DNA of 64,000 nt, taken from NCBI RefSeq assembly GCF_001746415.1, contig NZ_MEHJ01000001.1:6330501-6394500 (forward strand). The letters run 5' to 3'. The number at the start of each line of letters is the position of its first letter. Position 1 is the first letter of the stretch. The stretch is from Streptomyces agglomeratus. GTDB lineage: Bacteria > Actinomycetota > Actinomycetes > Streptomycetales > Streptomycetaceae. Made by a program: the position numbers and the translations under genes. Below, one piece after another: positions 1-9,852 of this stretch. The notes under the pieces are model-generated. The model was not told the origin of the DNA, searched no databases, and saw only the letters and a program-made list of their open reading frames with translations.

Positions 1-1415
1 TTGGCCAGCCGCGCGATGTCGAACGACAGCGAGCCGTAGTGCGTGGCCAGGTGACGGGCGGTGTCGGCGGCCATCCGCGGGCCCGGCGTACCGCCGTCGA
101 CGAGCAGCCGGTGCGCCACCGCGTTCGGGTTGGATATGCCCGGCAGCGGCAGCTTCTTCGGCAGCCGCGAGATCGGCTCCATGTCCTCGCCCAGCGGGTG
201 GCCGGGCAGGGCGGCGAGCTTGTTCATGACGGTGCGCCCGATGTGACGGAACGTCGTCCACTTGCCGCCGGCGACCGACAGCATCCCGCCGCGTCCCTCG
301 GTGACGACCGTCTCGCGCTTGGCCTTCGAGGTGTCACCGGGACCGCCCGGCAGCACCCGCAGACCCGCGAAGGAGTACGTGATCAGGTCGCGGGAGAGCT
401 GCTGGTCGCGGATCGAGAAGGCGGCCTCGTCCAGGATCTGGGCGATGTCCTTCTCGTTGACCGCGACGTCCGCCGGGTCGCCCTCGTACTCCTCGTCGGT
501 CGTGCCGAGCAGCAGCTGGTCCTCCCACGGCAGCGCGAAGGTGATGCGGTACTTGTCGATCGGCGTCGCCAGCGCGGCCCGCCAGGGGGCGGTCCGCTTG
601 AGCACCAGGTGCGCGCCCTTGGAGAGGCGGATGGAGGGCGCCGCGTTCGGGTTCTCCATCTTGCGCAGGTGGTCGACCCACGGCCCGGTGGCGTTGAGCA
701 CCAGACGGGCCGTCACACCGAACTCGGAGCCGTCCAGGCGGTCCCTGAGCTCCGCGCCCGTGACCCTGCCGTTGGTGAAGCGCAGGCCGGTGACCTCGGC
801 GTGGTTGAGGACGGTAGCGCCCGCATCGACGGCGGCCCGGACCGTCATCAGGGCCATGCGCGAGTCGTTCATCTGGTCGTCGCCGTAGACCGCGACGGCC
901 TTGAGGTCGTCCGTACGGAGCTCGGGCACCGCACGCGCGGCCTTCGCCGGGCTGATCACATGGCCGACACCGTCGCCGAAGGCGGACAGTGCCGAGTAGG
1001 CGAAGACGCCCGCGCCCAGCTTGGCCGCGCCGTGCGGGCCGCCCTTGTAGACGGGGAGGTAGAAGGTCAGCGGGTTGGCGAGGTGCGGCGCGACGTCCCG
1101 GGAGACGGCGCGCCGCTCGAAGTGGTTCTCCGCCACCAGCTTGACCGCGCCGGTCTGGAGGTAGCGCAGTCCGCCGTGGAGCAGCTTGGAGGAGGCGGAG
1201 GAGGTGGCGCCGGCGAAGTCGCCGGCGTCCACCAGGGCCACCCGCAGTCCCGACTGGGCGGCGTGCCAGGCGGTGGAGATGCCCAGGATGCCGCCGCCGA
1301 TCACCAGGAGGTCGTACGTCGCCTTGGAAAGGTGTTCCCGGGTTTCGGCACGGCTCGTGGCACAGCCGTCGGCCGGGCGCGTCCCGAGGGCCGGGACGCT
1401 CTGCAGGGTGGTCAT
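1..1415 (-). CDS. glpD: Glycerol-3-phosphate dehydrogenase (partial, C-terminus beyond window)
   Basis: FAD-dependent enzyme that oxidises sn-glycerol-3-phosphate to dihydroxyacetone phosphate and passes electrons to the respiratory chain at the membrane. Reading the minus strand from the ATG at 1415, the N-terminal segment DLLVIGGGILGISTA is the Rossmann dinucleotide-binding loop, followed by the ATSSASSKLLHGGLRYL stretch typical of GlpD. No stop is met before base 1, so about 471 residues are visible and the C-terminal end is missing. It lies 15 bp downstream of glpK and reads as the third gene of a glpF-glpK-glpD operon (called gylCAB in Streptomyces). The assignment is firm; only the tail is unseen. 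Confidence 0.95.
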   Translation of the reverse strand, partial: MTTLQSVPALGTRPADGCATSRAETREHLSKATYDLLVIGGGILGISTAWHAAQSGLRVALVDAGDFAGATSSASSKLLHGGLRYLQTGAVKLVAENHFERRAVSRDVAPHLANPLTFYLPVYKGGPHGAAKLGAGVFAYSALSAFGDGVGHVISPAKAARAVPELRTDDLKAVAVYGDDQMNDSRMALMTVRAAVDAGATVLNHAEVTGLRFTNGRVTGAELRDRLDGSEFGVTARLVLNATGPWVDHLRKMENPNAAPSIRLSKGAHLVLKRTAPWRAALATPIDKYRITFALPWEDQLLLGTTDEEYEGDPADVAVNEKDIAQILDEAAFSIRDQQLSRDLITYSFAGLRVLPGGPGDTSKAKRETVVTEGRGGMLSVAGGKWTTFRHIGRTVMNKLAALPGHPLGEDMEPISRLPKKLPLPGISNPNAVAHRLLVDGGTPGPRMAADTARHLATHYGSLSFDIARLA

Positions 1416-1430
1416 TTTCGTAACTCCTCG

Positions 1431-2957
1431 TCAGCTCTCGTCTTCGATCCAGCCCATGGACCGCTGGACGGCCTTGAGCCAGCTCTTGTACTCGCGGTCC
1501 CGCGTGTCCGCGTCCATGCGGGGGGTCCACTCGGCGGCCCTGCGCCAGTTGGCGCGCAGCTCGTCGGTGCTGGACCAGAAGCCGACGGCCAGGCCGGCGG
1601 CGTAGGCGGCGCCGAGGCAGGTGGTCTCGGCGACCATCGGGCGCACGACCGGTGCGTCCAGGAAGTCGGAGAGCGTCTGCATCAGCAGGTTGTTGGAGGT
1701 CATGCCGCCGTCGACCTTGAGGGCCGTCAGCTCGACGCCGGAGTCCTTGGTCATGGCGTCGCTGATCTCGCGGGTCTGCCAGGCGGTGGCCTCCAGGACG
1801 GCACGGGCGATGTGCGCCTTGGTGACGTACCGGGTGAGGCCGGCGATCACACCGCGGGCGTCGGGACGCCAGTACGGGGCGAACAGGCCGGAGAAGGCCG
1901 GCACGAAGTACGCGCCGCCGTTGTCCTCGACCGAGGAGGCCAGCGTCTCGATCTCGGCGGCCGACTTGATCAGGCCCATCTGGTCGCGCATCCACTGGAC
2001 GAGCGAGCCGGTGACGGCGATGGAGCCTTCGAGGGCGTAGACGGCCTTCTGGTTGCCGATGCGGTATCCGACGGTCGTCAGCAGGCCGTTGTACGAGTTG
2101 ACGGGTGTGTGACCGGTGTTCATCAGCATGAAGGTGCCGGTGCCGTACGTCGACTTGGCCTCGCCCTGGGAGAAGCAGGTCTGGCCGAACAGGGCGGCCT
2201 GCTGGTCACCGAGCGCGGACGCGACGGGCACGCCCATCAGCGGTCCGGCCTTGGCGACGCCGTACACCTCGGCGGAGGAGCGGATCTCCGGCAGCACGGC
2301 GGACGGGATGTCCATCGACTGGAGGATCTTCTCGTCCCAGCGCATCTCGTGCAGGTTCATGAGGAGCGTGCGCGAGGCGTTGGTGACATCGGTGACGTGT
2401 ACGCCGCCGTCGGTGCCACCGGTGAGGTTCCAGATGACCCAGGAGTCCATGGTGCCGAAGAGGATGTCGCCGGCCTCGGCGCGCTCACGCAGACCCTCGA
2501 CGTTGTCGAGCAGCCAGCGGACCTTGGGGCCCGCGAAGTACGACGCCAGCGGCAGGCCGGTTTCGCGGCGGAAGCGGTCCTGGCCGACGTTGCGGCCGAG
2601 CTCCTTGCAGAGCGCGTCGGTGCGGGTGTCCTGCCACACGATGGCGTTGTGGACGGGCTCGCCGGTGTTCTTGTCCCACAGCAGCGTGGTCTCGCGCTGG
2701 TTGGTGATGCCGATCGCCTTGACGTCGGCGGGCGTGATGCCCGCCTTGCCGATGGCGCCGGCCACGACTTCCTGGACGTTGGTCCAGATCTCGGCCGCGT
2801 CGTGCTCGACCCAGCCCGGCTTCGGGAAGATCTGCTCGTGCTCCTTCTGGTCGACCGCGACGATCCGGCCGTCCTTGTCGAAGACGATGCAGCGGCTGGA
2901 GGTGGTGCCCTGGTCGATGGCCGCGATGAACGGGCCGGTGGTGTGTGCGTCGGTCAC
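1431..2957 (-). CDS. glpK: Glycerol kinase
   Basis: FGGY-family kinase of 508 residues, the usual GlpK length, which phosphorylates glycerol taken up by the neighbouring facilitator to glycerol-3-phosphate. The N-terminal phosphate-binding motif [10 protein letters not shown] begins near residue 13, and the C-terminal ATPase segment [14 protein letters not shown] is also present. The start is a GTG preceded by GGGAG at a spacing of 5. It sits 40 bp downstream of the aquaporin gene and 15 bp before glpD, so one transcript is likely. Control is expected through the IclR-type regulator gene upstream, whose candidate operator lies before glpF. Confidence 0.97.
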   Translation of the reverse strand: MTDAHTTGPFIAAIDQGTTSSRCIVFDKDGRIVAVDQKEHEQIFPKPGWVEHDAAEIWTNVQEVVAGAIGKAGITPADVKAIGITNQRETTLLWDKNTGEPVHNAIVWQDTRTDALCKELGRNVGQDRFRRETGLPLASYFAGPKVRWLLDNVEGLRERAEAGDILFGTMDSWVIWNLTGGTDGGVHVTDVTNASRTLLMNLHEMRWDEKILQSMDIPSAVLPEIRSSAEVYGVAKAGPLMGVPVASALGDQQAALFGQTCFSQGEAKSTYGTGTFMLMNTGHTPVNSYNGLLTTVGYRIGNQKAVYALEGSIAVTGSLVQWMRDQMGLIKSAAEIETLASSVEDNGGAYFVPAFSGLFAPYWRPDARGVIAGLTRYVTKAHIARAVLEATAWQTREISDAMTKDSGVELTALKVDGGMTSNNLLMQTLSDFLDAPVVRPMVAETTCLGAAYAAGLAVGFWSSTDELRANWRRAAEWTPRMDADTRDREYKSWLKAVQRSMGWIEDES

Positions 2958-2997
2958 GGTGTGCTCCCGGAGGTCTGTAGAGGGTCGGCCGGTCGGC

Positions 2998-3786
2998 TCA
3001 GGCGAACGCGATGTTGTAGATACCCGCGGCGACGGCTCCGCCGATCAGCGGGCCCACGACGGGGATCCAGGCGTAGCTCCAGTCGGAGCCGCCCTTGTTC
3101 GGCAGCGGGAGCAGGGCGTGCACGATGCGCGGCCCGAGGTCACGGGCCGGGTTGATCGCGTAACCGGTCGGGCCGCCGAGCGAGAGGCCGATGCCGACGA
3201 CGACGAAGGCGGTGATCAGCGCGCCGAGCACGCCGAGACCCTTGCCGCTGTCGTTGAGGCCCTGGGTGAGCACCGCGAGAACGAGCACGACGGTGCCGAT
3301 GATCTCGGTGGCCAGGTTCTGCCAGACGTTCCGTACCTCAGGACCGGTGGAGAAGACGCCGAGCACGGGGCCGGCGTTGGGCGCGGCCTTCTGGTCGACC
3401 ATGCCCTCCTCGGCCGGCTGCTCCGCGAGGATCTCCGGGTCCGTGAGGTGGGCCTGGAACTGGCCGTAGTACGCGATCCAGACCAGTGCGGCACCGATCA
3501 TGGCGCCGAGTATCTGACCTGCGACGTAGACCGGAACGTTGCTCCAGTCGCTGTCCTTGATCGCGATGCCGACCGTGACCGCCGGGTTGAGGTGAGCGCC
3601 GGAAAGCGTGCCGGTCATGTAGACGGCGGTCATGACGGCGAAGCCCCACCCGAAGGTGATGGCGAGCCAGCCGGCGTTCTGGGCCTTCGAGCGCTTGAGT
3701 ACGACGGCGGCGACCACGCCGCCGCCGAGCAGGATGAGCACGGCGGTACCGATGATCTCGCCGATGAAGATGTCGGAGCTGGACAC
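2998..3786 (-). CDS. glpF: Glycerol uptake facilitator (aquaglyceroporin)
   Basis: MIP-family channel of 262 residues giving passive glycerol entry across the cytoplasmic membrane. Both pore motifs are visible: [12 protein letters not shown] in the first half, and NPARDLGPR in the second half, where the Asp after NPAR is characteristic of glycerol rather than water channels. I chose the GTG at 3786 (protein begins [14 protein letters not shown]) because AAAGGAG lies 6-7 bases before it and the family alignment begins there. The reading frame is open a further 62 codons upstream, but that part is charged and unlike the family. First gene of the glycerol operon. Confidence 0.93.
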   Translation of the reverse strand: MSSSDIFIGEIIGTAVLILLGGGVVAAVVLKRSKAQNAGWLAITFGWGFAVMTAVYMTGTLSGAHLNPAVTVGIAIKDSDWSNVPVYVAGQILGAMIGAALVWIAYYGQFQAHLTDPEILAEQPAEEGMVDQKAAPNAGPVLGVFSTGPEVRNVWQNLATEIIGTVVLVLAVLTQGLNDSGKGLGVLGALITAFVVVGIGLSLGGPTGYAINPARDLGPRIVHALLPLPNKGGSDWSYAWIPVVGPLIGGAVAAGIYNIAFA

Positions 3787-4031
3787 CCGCGACTCCTTTG
3801 TCCTTCGTTCCAGGGGAAAGGCGAACCCCGGGTCCCTCCGGGTGGTCCGCGCCCTCGGTGAGGGCCTAGCCGGTCCCTTGGCGTTGCCACACTCTAGCGC
3901 GTATTGCCGGTAGGTGTTCGGCATTGCCGACCGATGAACGGCAGTTTTGCCCCCGGTTAAGACGCGCGTCAAGAGTTCCGCGACCGGTTTCGCGATCGTT
4001 ACCAGCGTGACAGGAAGTGGGGTGACGCGCC
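3787..4031. promoter_or_regulatory. glpF upstream region with candidate GylR operator and promoter
   Basis: The 245-bp gap between glpF and gylR. At 3916-3932 lies GTTCGGCATTGCCGACC, which matches 14 of 17 positions of the dyad upstream of gylR at 4817-4833 (compared on the other strand). On the minus strand TAGAGT (plus-strand 3891-3896) is a reasonable -10 for the glpFKD operon, just downstream of the operator in the direction of transcription. The operator role for GylR is inferred from motif sharing. Confidence 0.6.
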
Positions 4032-4796
4032 TCAGAAGCGGCTTGCGCCCAGGTCGCGCGAAACGGCGCGCGCACAGTCCCGTACGGCCGCCACCAGCTC
4101 GGCGCGCAGCCCCCCGCCGTCACGGACGCGCTCCACCGCCCCGGTGATGCCGACGGCGCCGACCGGCATCCGCCGGCGGTCGTGGATGGGGGCGGCGATC
4201 GACGCCACCCCGTCCCAGGTCTCCTCCACGTCGGCCGCCCAGCCGCGCGCCCTGGTCAGGTCGAGCACCGCCTCGAAGTCCTCGGCGTCCGTGATCGTGT
4301 GCGGGGTGAAGGTCTTGCGCTCGTTCTCGACGACCTCGTTGTGCGCCACCGGGTCGTACGCCGACAGCACCTTGCCCAGTGCGGAGGAGTGCAGCGGCTG
4401 CATGGCGCCGACCTCCAGCACCTGCCGGCTGTCGTCCGGCCGGAAGACGTGGTGGACGATCAGCACGCCCTTCTGGTGCAGTACGCCCAGATAGACGCTC
4501 TCGCCGCTGGAGCGGGCCAGGTCGTCGGTCCACACCAGCGCGCGGGCGCGCAGCTCGTGCACATCCAGGTAGGTGCTGCCCAGGCGCAGCAGCTCGGCCC
4601 CCAGCTGATAGCGGCCGGAGGCGGGGTCCTGTTCGACGAATCCCTCCGCCTGGAGGGTGCGCAGGATGCCGTGCGCCGTACCCTTGGCGAGTCCGAGGGA
4701 CGAGGCCACTTCGGACAGGCCGAGCCTGCGCTCGCCCCCCGCGAGCAGGCGCAGCATCGCCGCCGCCCGCTCGAGCGACTGGATGTTCTTCGCCAC
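4032..4796 (-). CDS. gylR: IclR-family regulator of the glycerol operon
   Basis: A 254-residue IclR-type repressor, the length I recall for Streptomyces GylR. Residues about 5-70 form the winged helix-turn-helix ([20 protein letters not shown]), and the remainder is the GAF-like effector domain ending in a helix after the VGAVGITG stretch. The GTG at 4796 is chosen because GGAGGTGG lies just upstream and translation from there begins directly with the conserved [14 protein letters not shown]. It lies immediately upstream of, and in the same direction as, the glpFKD genes with its own promoter region. It is expected to sense glycerol or glycerol-3-phosphate. Confidence 0.92.
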   Translation of the reverse strand: MAKNIQSLERAAAMLRLLAGGERRLGLSEVASSLGLAKGTAHGILRTLQAEGFVEQDPASGRYQLGAELLRLGSTYLDVHELRARALVWTDDLARSSGESVYLGVLHQKGVLIVHHVFRPDDSRQVLEVGAMQPLHSSALGKVLSAYDPVAHNEVVENERKTFTPHTITDAEDFEAVLDLTRARGWAADVEETWDGVASIAAPIHDRRRMPVGAVGITGAVERVRDGGGLRAELVAAVRDCARAVSRDLGASRF

Positions 4797-4816
4797 GCTC
4801 GGCCACCTCCACCTCG

Positions 4817-4833
4817 GTTCGACAATGCTGAAC
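4817..4833. promoter_or_regulatory. Candidate GylR autoregulatory operator
   Basis: The sequence GTTCGACAATGCTGAAC is a dyad with arms GTTC/GAAC, 20 bp upstream of the gylR start. Its complement matches the glpF-upstream motif at 3916-3932 in 14 of 17 bases. Two near-identical sites before the regulator and the operon it should control argue for a real IclR-type operator. Confidence 0.6.
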
Positions 4834-5035
4834 ACTATCGGCTCATGCCGACCTGGCGTCACCGTCCGAGGCCCACCCGGCGACCGTGAGCCATCAGAAC
4901 ACGCCAAGGACGCGACACCGTCCGCCCCGTGGGACGCCTTCACGCCAGGGACGGGGTCACGGCTACGCTGGCCAGGTGCGCCTTCCGCCGGGAAGACGCA
5001 AAGCCGACAGCCGTCGCACCCCAGGGAGCAGATCC

Positions 5036-8000
5036 ATGGCCTCGTTGCCAACCCCCACGCCTGCCAGGCACAGCAGCCGCGCCGACGCCCTCCGCGAAGC
5101 ACTCGCCAGCCGTGTAGTGGTCGCCGACGGGGCGATGGGAACCATGCTTCAGGCGCAGGACCCCAGCCTCGACGACTTCGAGAACCTCGAAGGCTGCAAC
5201 GAGATCCTCAACATCACCCGCCCCGACATCGTGCGCACCGTCCACGAGGAGTACTTCGCGGTCGGCGTGGACTGCGTCGAGACCAACACCTTCGGCGCGA
5301 ACTTCGCCGCCCTCGCCGAGTACGACATCCCCGAGCGCGTCTTCGAGCTGTCCGAGTCGGGCGCCCGCATCGCCCGCGAGGTAGCCGACGAGTTCGCGGC
5401 CAGGGACGGCCGCCAGCGCTGGGTCCTCGGCTCCATGGGCCCCGGCACCAAGCTGCCGACGCTGGGCCACGCCCCGTACATCACGCTGCGCGACGCCTAC
5501 CAGCAGAACGCCGAAGGCATGCTCGCGGGCGGCGCGGACGCGCTCCTGGTGGAGACCACCCAGGACCTGCTCCAGACCAAGTCCGCGATCATCGGCGCCC
5601 GCCGCGCCATGGACGTGGCCGGCGTCAGCGTCCCCCTGATCTGTTCCGTGACGGTCGAGACGACCGGCACCATGCTGCTGGGCTCCGAGATCGGCGCCGC
5701 GCTCACCGCGCTGGAGCCGCTCGGCATCGACATGATCGGCCTGAACTGCGCCACCGGCCCGGCCGAGATGAGCGAGCACCTGCGCTACCTCGCCCGCCAC
5801 TCGCGCGTCCCGATCTCCGCCATGCCCAACGCCGGCCTTCCCGTTCTCGGCAAGAACGGCGCGCACTACCCGCTGTCGGCCGAGGAGCTGGCCGACGCCC
5901 AGGAGGCGTTCGTACGCGACTACGGCCTCTCCCTGGTGGGCGGCTGCTGCGGTACGACGCCCGAGCACCTGCGCCAGGTCGTCGAGCGCGTACGCGACCT
6001 CACCCCGACCGCGCGCGACCCGCGCCCCGAGCCCGGTGCCGCCTCGCTCTACCAGACCGTCCCCTTCCGTCAGGACACGTCGTACCTGGCCATCGGCGAG
6101 CGTACGAACGCCAACGGCTCGAAGAAGTTCCGCGAGGCCATGCTGGAGGGCCGCTGGGACGACTGCGTGGAGATGGCCCGCGACCAGATCCGCGAGGGCG
6201 CGCACATGCTCGACCTGTGCGTCGACTACGTGGGCCGTGACGGCGCCGCCGACATGGCGGAACTGGCGGGCCGCTTCGCCACCGCCTCCACCCTGCCCAT
6301 CGTGCTGGACTCCACCGAGCTGGACGTCCTGCGGGCCGGCCTGGAGAAGCTCGGCGGGCGCGCGGTCATCAACTCGGTCAACTACGAGGACGGCGACGGT
6401 CCCGAGTCCCGGTTCCAGAAGGTCACCGCGCTGGCGCGGGAGCACGGCGCCGCGCTGATGGCGCTGACCATCGACGAGGAGGGCCAGGCCCGCACGGTCG
6501 AGCACAAGGTCGCTGTCGCCGAGCGCATCATCGCCGACCTGACCGGCAACTGGGGCATCCACGAGTCGGACATCCTCATCGACTGCCTCACCTTCACCAT
6601 CTGCACCGGGCAGGAGGAGTCCCGCAAGGACGGTGTCAACACGATCGAGGCCATCCGTGAACTCAAGCGGCGCCACCCCGACGTACAGACCACCCTCGGC
6701 CTGTCGAACATCTCCTTCGGCCTCAACCCGGCCGCCCGCATCGTCCTGAACTCCGTCTTCCTCGACGAGTGCGTGAAGGCGGGGCTGGACTCGGCGATCG
6801 TGCACGCCAGCAAGATCCTGCCGATCGCCCGCCTCGACGAGGAGCAGATCAAGGTCGCCCTGGACCTGATCCACGACCGTCGTGAGGAGGGCTACGACCC
6901 GCTCCAGCGGTTCCTGGAGCTCTTCGAGGGCGTCGACACCAAGTCGATGAAGGCCGGCAAGGCCGAGGAACTCCTCGCCCTGCCGCTCGACGAGCGCCTC
7001 CAGCGCCGCATCATCGACGGCGAGAAGAAGGGCCTGGAGGCGGACCTCGACGAGGCCCTGACCGAGCGCCCGGCCCTGGACATCGTCAACGACACGCTGC
7101 TGGAGGGCATGAAGGTCGTCGGCGAGCTGTTCGGCTCCGGCCAGATGCAGCTGCCGTTCGTACTCCAGTCCGCCGAGGTCATGAAGACAGCGGTGGCCTA
7201 CCTGGAGCCGCACATGGAGAAGACGGACGACGAGGGCAAGGGCACGATCGTGCTGGCCACCGTCCGCGGCGACGTCCACGACATCGGCAAGAACCTCGTC
7301 GACATCATCCTGTCCAACAACGGCTACACCGTCGTCAACCTCGGCATCAAGCAGCCCGTCTCCGCGATCCTGGAAGCCGCCGAGGAGCACAGGGCCGACG
7401 TCATCGGCATGTCGGGCCTCCTGGTCAAGTCCACCGTGATCATGAAGGAGAACCTCCAGGAGCTCAACCAGCGCAAGATGGCCGCCGACTTCCCGGTCAT
7501 CCTCGGCGGCGCGGCCCTGACGAGGGCGTACGTCGAACAGGATCTGCACGAGATCTACGAGGGCGAAGTCCGCTACGCCCGCGACGCGTTCGAGGGACTG
7601 CGCCTGATGGACGCCCTTATCGGCGTCAAGCGCGGCGTCCCCGGCGCGAAGCTCCCCGAGCTCAAGCAGCGCCGCGTCCCGACGAAGGCCACGGCCGCCG
7701 TGCTGGAGGTCGACGAGCCGGAAGGCTCCGTACGGTCCGACGTGTCCGTCGACAACCGGATTCCACAGCCGCCGTTCTGGGGCACCCGGGTCGTCAAGGG
7801 CATCGGCCTGCAGGAGTACGCCTCCTGGCTCGACGAGGGCGCGCTGTTCAAGGGCCAGTGGGGCCTCAAGCAGGCACGGACCGGCGACGGGCCGACGTAC
7901 GAGGAGCTCGTGGAGACCGAGGGCCGCCCGCGGCTGCGCGGCTGGCTGGAGCAGCTCCACACCAGGAACCTGCTCGAAGCCGCCGTGGTCTACGGCTACT

Positions 8001-8554
8001 TCCCCTGCCACTCCAAGGGCGACGACCTGATCCTCCTCAACGACGACGGATCCGAGCGCACCCGCTTCACCTTCCCGCGCCAGCGCCGCGGCCGCCGCCT
8101 GTGCCTCGCGGACTTCTTCCGCCCGGAGGAGTCCGGCGAGACGGACGTGGTCGGCCTCCAGGTCGTCACCGTGGGCTCGAAGATCGGTGAGGCCACGGCC
8201 GAGCTGTTCGAATCGAACTCCTACCGCGACTACTTGGAACTGCACGGCCTGTCCGTCCAGTTGGCCGAGGCGCTGGCCGAGTACTGGCACGCCCGCGTCC
8301 GCAGCGAGCTCGGCTTCGGGGCCGAGGACCCGGACGCCGTCGAGGATATGTTCGCTCTGAAATACCGGGGCGCGCGCTTCTCGCTCGGTTACGGGGCGTG
8401 CCCGGACCTGGAGGACCGCGCGAAGATCGCCGAGCTGCTCCAGCCGGAGCGGATCGGCGTCCACCTGTCGGAGGAGTTCCAGCTCCACCCGGAGCAGTCC
8501 ACCGACGCGATCGTCATCCACCACCCCGAGGCGAAGTACTTCAACGCGCGATAG
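5036..8554 (+). CDS. metH: Cobalamin-dependent methionine synthase
   Basis: Transfers the methyl group of 5-methyltetrahydrofolate via enzyme-bound cobalamin to homocysteine. It has 1172 residues with all four modules in order. The homocysteine/zinc domain covers roughly residues 10-320, with ligand region LNCATGP near 237 and GGCCGTTP near 302. The pterin domain starts near 353 (IGERTNANGSKKF). The B12 domain has DVHDIGKN with His748 as lower axial ligand. The C-terminal AdoMet reactivation domain has SLGYGACPD near 1113. The ATG at 5036 follows CAGGGAG; the frame is open further upstream but without family similarity. Monocistronic, ending in a hairpin at 8590-8625. Confidence 0.97.
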   Translation: MASLPTPTPARHSSRADALREALASRVVVADGAMGTMLQAQDPSLDDFENLEGCNEILNITRPDIVRTVHEEYFAVGVDCVETNTFGANFAALAEYDIPERVFELSESGARIAREVADEFAARDGRQRWVLGSMGPGTKLPTLGHAPYITLRDAYQQNAEGMLAGGADALLVETTQDLLQTKSAIIGARRAMDVAGVSVPLICSVTVETTGTMLLGSEIGAALTALEPLGIDMIGLNCATGPAEMSEHLRYLARHSRVPISAMPNAGLPVLGKNGAHYPLSAEELADAQEAFVRDYGLSLVGGCCGTTPEHLRQVVERVRDLTPTARDPRPEPGAASLYQTVPFRQDTSYLAIGERTNANGSKKFREAMLEGRWDDCVEMARDQIREGAHMLDLCVDYVGRDGAADMAELAGRFATASTLPIVLDSTELDVLRAGLEKLGGRAVINSVNYEDGDGPESRFQKVTALAREHGAALMALTIDEEGQARTVEHKVAVAERIIADLTGNWGIHESDILIDCLTFTICTGQEESRKDGVNTIEAIRELKRRHPDVQTTLGLSNISFGLNPAARIVLNSVFLDECVKAGLDSAIVHASKILPIARLDEEQIKVALDLIHDRREEGYDPLQRFLELFEGVDTKSMKAGKAEELLALPLDERLQRRIIDGEKKGLEADLDEALTERPALDIVNDTLLEGMKVVGELFGSGQMQLPFVLQSAEVMKTAVAYLEPHMEKTDDEGKGTIVLATVRGDVHDIGKNLVDIILSNNGYTVVNLGIKQPVSAILEAAEEHRADVIGMSGLLVKSTVIMKENLQELNQRKMAADFPVILGGAALTRAYVEQDLHEIYEGEVRYARDAFEGLRLMDALIGVKRGVPGAKLPELKQRRVPTKATAAVLEVDEPEGSVRSDVSVDNRIPQPPFWGTRVVKGIGLQEYASWLDEGALFKGQWGLKQARTGDGPTYEELVETEGRPRLRGWLEQLHTRNLLEAAVVYGYFPCHSKGDDLILLNDDGSERTRFTFPRQRRGRRLCLADFFRPEESGETDVVGLQVVTVGSKIGEATAELFESNSYRDYLELHGLSVQLAEALAEYWHARVRSELGFGAEDPDAVEDMFALKYRGARFSLGYGACPDLEDRAKIAELLQPERIGVHLSEEFQLHPEQSTDAIVIHHPEAKYFNAR

Positions 8555-8589
8555 GCCCCCACGCGTCGTACACTGGTCGGTCCAGCGCA

Positions 8590-8625
8590 GGCCGGTCGCC
8601 TTCCCACCTGGGGAGACGGCCGGCC
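8590..8625 (+). terminator. Hairpin after metH
   Basis: GC-rich inverted repeat with arms around GGCCGGTCGCC and GGCGACC-like GGAGACGGCCGGCC, including a few G-U pairs and a 4-5 base loop. It has no T tract but sits 36 bp after the metH stop, so it may terminate metH or attenuate readthrough into the next gene. Confidence 0.5.
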
Positions 8626-8653
8626 TTCTCGTCCCTCCAGGAGGTGTGCCCGG

Positions 8654-9355
8654 ATGACCAGTACCGTCCCCGCGCCCAGTACCCGTACGGCCGAAGGCTC
8701 GGCACTCCAGGCGGTCTTCCTCGACATGGACGGCACCCTGGTGGACACCGAGGGTTTCTGGTGGGAGGTCGAGGCGGAGGTCTTCGCGGACCTCGGGCAT
8801 GTGCTGGACGAGGCGTGGCGCGACGTGGTCGTCGGCGGGCCGATGACCCGCAGTGCGGGTTACCTCATCGAGGTCACCGGCGCGGACATCACCCTGCCCG
8901 AGGTCACCGTGCTGCTCAACGACCGCTTCGAGAAGCGTATCGGGCGCGGAGTGCCGCTGATGCCCGGCGCGGCGCGGCTGCTGGCGGAACTGGCCGCCCA
9001 CGAGGTGCCCACCGCCCTCGTCTCCGCCTCGCACCGGCGCATCATCGACCGCGTCCTGGAGACGCTGGGCCGCGACATGTTCACCCTCACGGTCGCGGGC
9101 GACGAGGTGGCGCGTACGAAGCCGCACCCGGACCCGTACCTGCACGCCGCGGCGCTGCTGGGGGCCACTCCGGGCCGATGCGCGGTCGTCGAGGACACGG
9201 CGACCGGTGTGGCGGCCGCCGAGGCCGCCGGGTGCCGGGTGGTGGCCGTCCCGTCCGTCGCGCCCATCGCGCCCGCGCGCGGCCGGGTGGTCGTGGGATC
9301 GCTGGAAGAAGTCGATCTCGCTTTTCTCACGACCCTCATCACAAGAATGAACTGA
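8654..9355 (+). CDS. HAD-superfamily phosphatase
   Basis: Haloacid-dehalogenase-type hydrolase of 233 residues, presumably acting on a small phosphorylated metabolite in the cytoplasm. Motif I is FLDMDGTLVD with nucleophile Asp24 and acid Asp26, the cap domain covers roughly residues 35-100, motif II is the VSASH region, and motif III/IV is VVEDTATGVAAA near residue 178. It resembles the beta-phosphoglucomutase/phosphoglycolate phosphatase subgroup, but the substrate cannot be read from sequence. The ATG at 8654 has AGGAGGTG about 8 bases upstream, and TACACT at about 8571 is a plausible -10. It follows metH by 99 bp across a hairpin. Confidence 0.88.
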   Translation: MTSTVPAPSTRTAEGSALQAVFLDMDGTLVDTEGFWWEVEAEVFADLGHVLDEAWRDVVVGGPMTRSAGYLIEVTGADITLPEVTVLLNDRFEKRIGRGVPLMPGAARLLAELAAHEVPTALVSASHRRIIDRVLETLGRDMFTLTVAGDEVARTKPHPDPYLHAAALLGATPGRCAVVEDTATGVAAAEAAGCRVVAVPSVAPIAPARGRVVVGSLEEVDLAFLTTLITRMN

Positions 9356-9852
9356 TCTGTGCACCGAGCGTGCTTTCGCTATTGAGCGGAAACTCTCGGC
9401 ATTGGACCGTTCATTTTGCGTGACGCGAACAAATAGAAATACACACCCGAACAAAAGTATTCAATGGGTGACCTTTGTCACCCACGGGCCGCCCTCGGCA
9501 GCGCCCGCCGACGCCAAAACGCCCTTGAGGGCCCATATTTGACGTCCATGTGTCCCGATTGGTGGAGCGGTGTACGAATCATGCCCGCCCCGCCGTGCCG
9601 ACCCGCGGGCCCGCCTGAGCACCTGCCGATAACGGGGCGGCGCCGCCCTGGTCCGGCCTCCCCGGCGATTCCCACTAATCTCAACACGAGAACTTCGCCG
9701 CACCACCATGTGCTCCAGCGCTCAACCAGTTGCTGGTACCACAGAACCGATCGCTCTGATCCCGGCCCGATCGCACCGCCCCGACCGGGCGGCCGCGGCG
9801 GAGTATCCCGTACACGCTGAAACTCAGTGCCGGATGAGGGAGAACGTCCAGG
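9356..9852. other. Long non-coding interval before the tandem binding-protein genes
   Basis: This 497-bp interval holds no convincing gene. Its first 130 bases are strikingly AT-rich for this genome (for example AAATAGAAATACA near 9431), and it contains the perfect dyad at 9465-9484. TTTGACG near 9538 could be a -35 element. A 118-codon open frame at 9464-9820 has no RBS, no recognisable motif and atypical composition, so I do not call it. The region probably carries the promoter and a long leader of the downstream lipoprotein gene. Confidence 0.5.
9465..9484. promoter_or_regulatory. Perfect 8-bp inverted repeat, TGGGTGAC-cttt-GTCACCCA
   Basis: Two perfect 8-base arms around a 4-base loop, in an AT-rich stretch 110 bp after the HAD phosphatase stop. 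It lacks a T tract, so it could be a protein-binding site, a terminator for the phosphatase gene, or a leader hairpin. Function unknown. Confidence 0.45.

Noticed and set aside
4960..5035. GACGCAAAGCC upstream of metH, reminiscent of the c-di-GMP-I riboswitch core
   Set aside because: Only this 11-mer matches; the second conserved helix (GGTAGCCGGGTTGCCGA-like) and the upstream GCAAACC segment are absent, and no B12 or SAH riboswitch consensus is visible.
4940..9454. 1504-codon open frame antisense to metH (and similar giant antisense frames such as 39-3155)
   Set aside because: High third-position GC removes stops from antisense frames; the opposite strand encodes the well-conserved MetH or GlpK/GlpD proteins.
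9464..9820. 118-codon open frame in the leader of the first binding-protein gene
   Set aside because: No RBS, Pro/Arg/Ser-rich shadow-like composition and no recognisable motif; it starts inside the hairpin.
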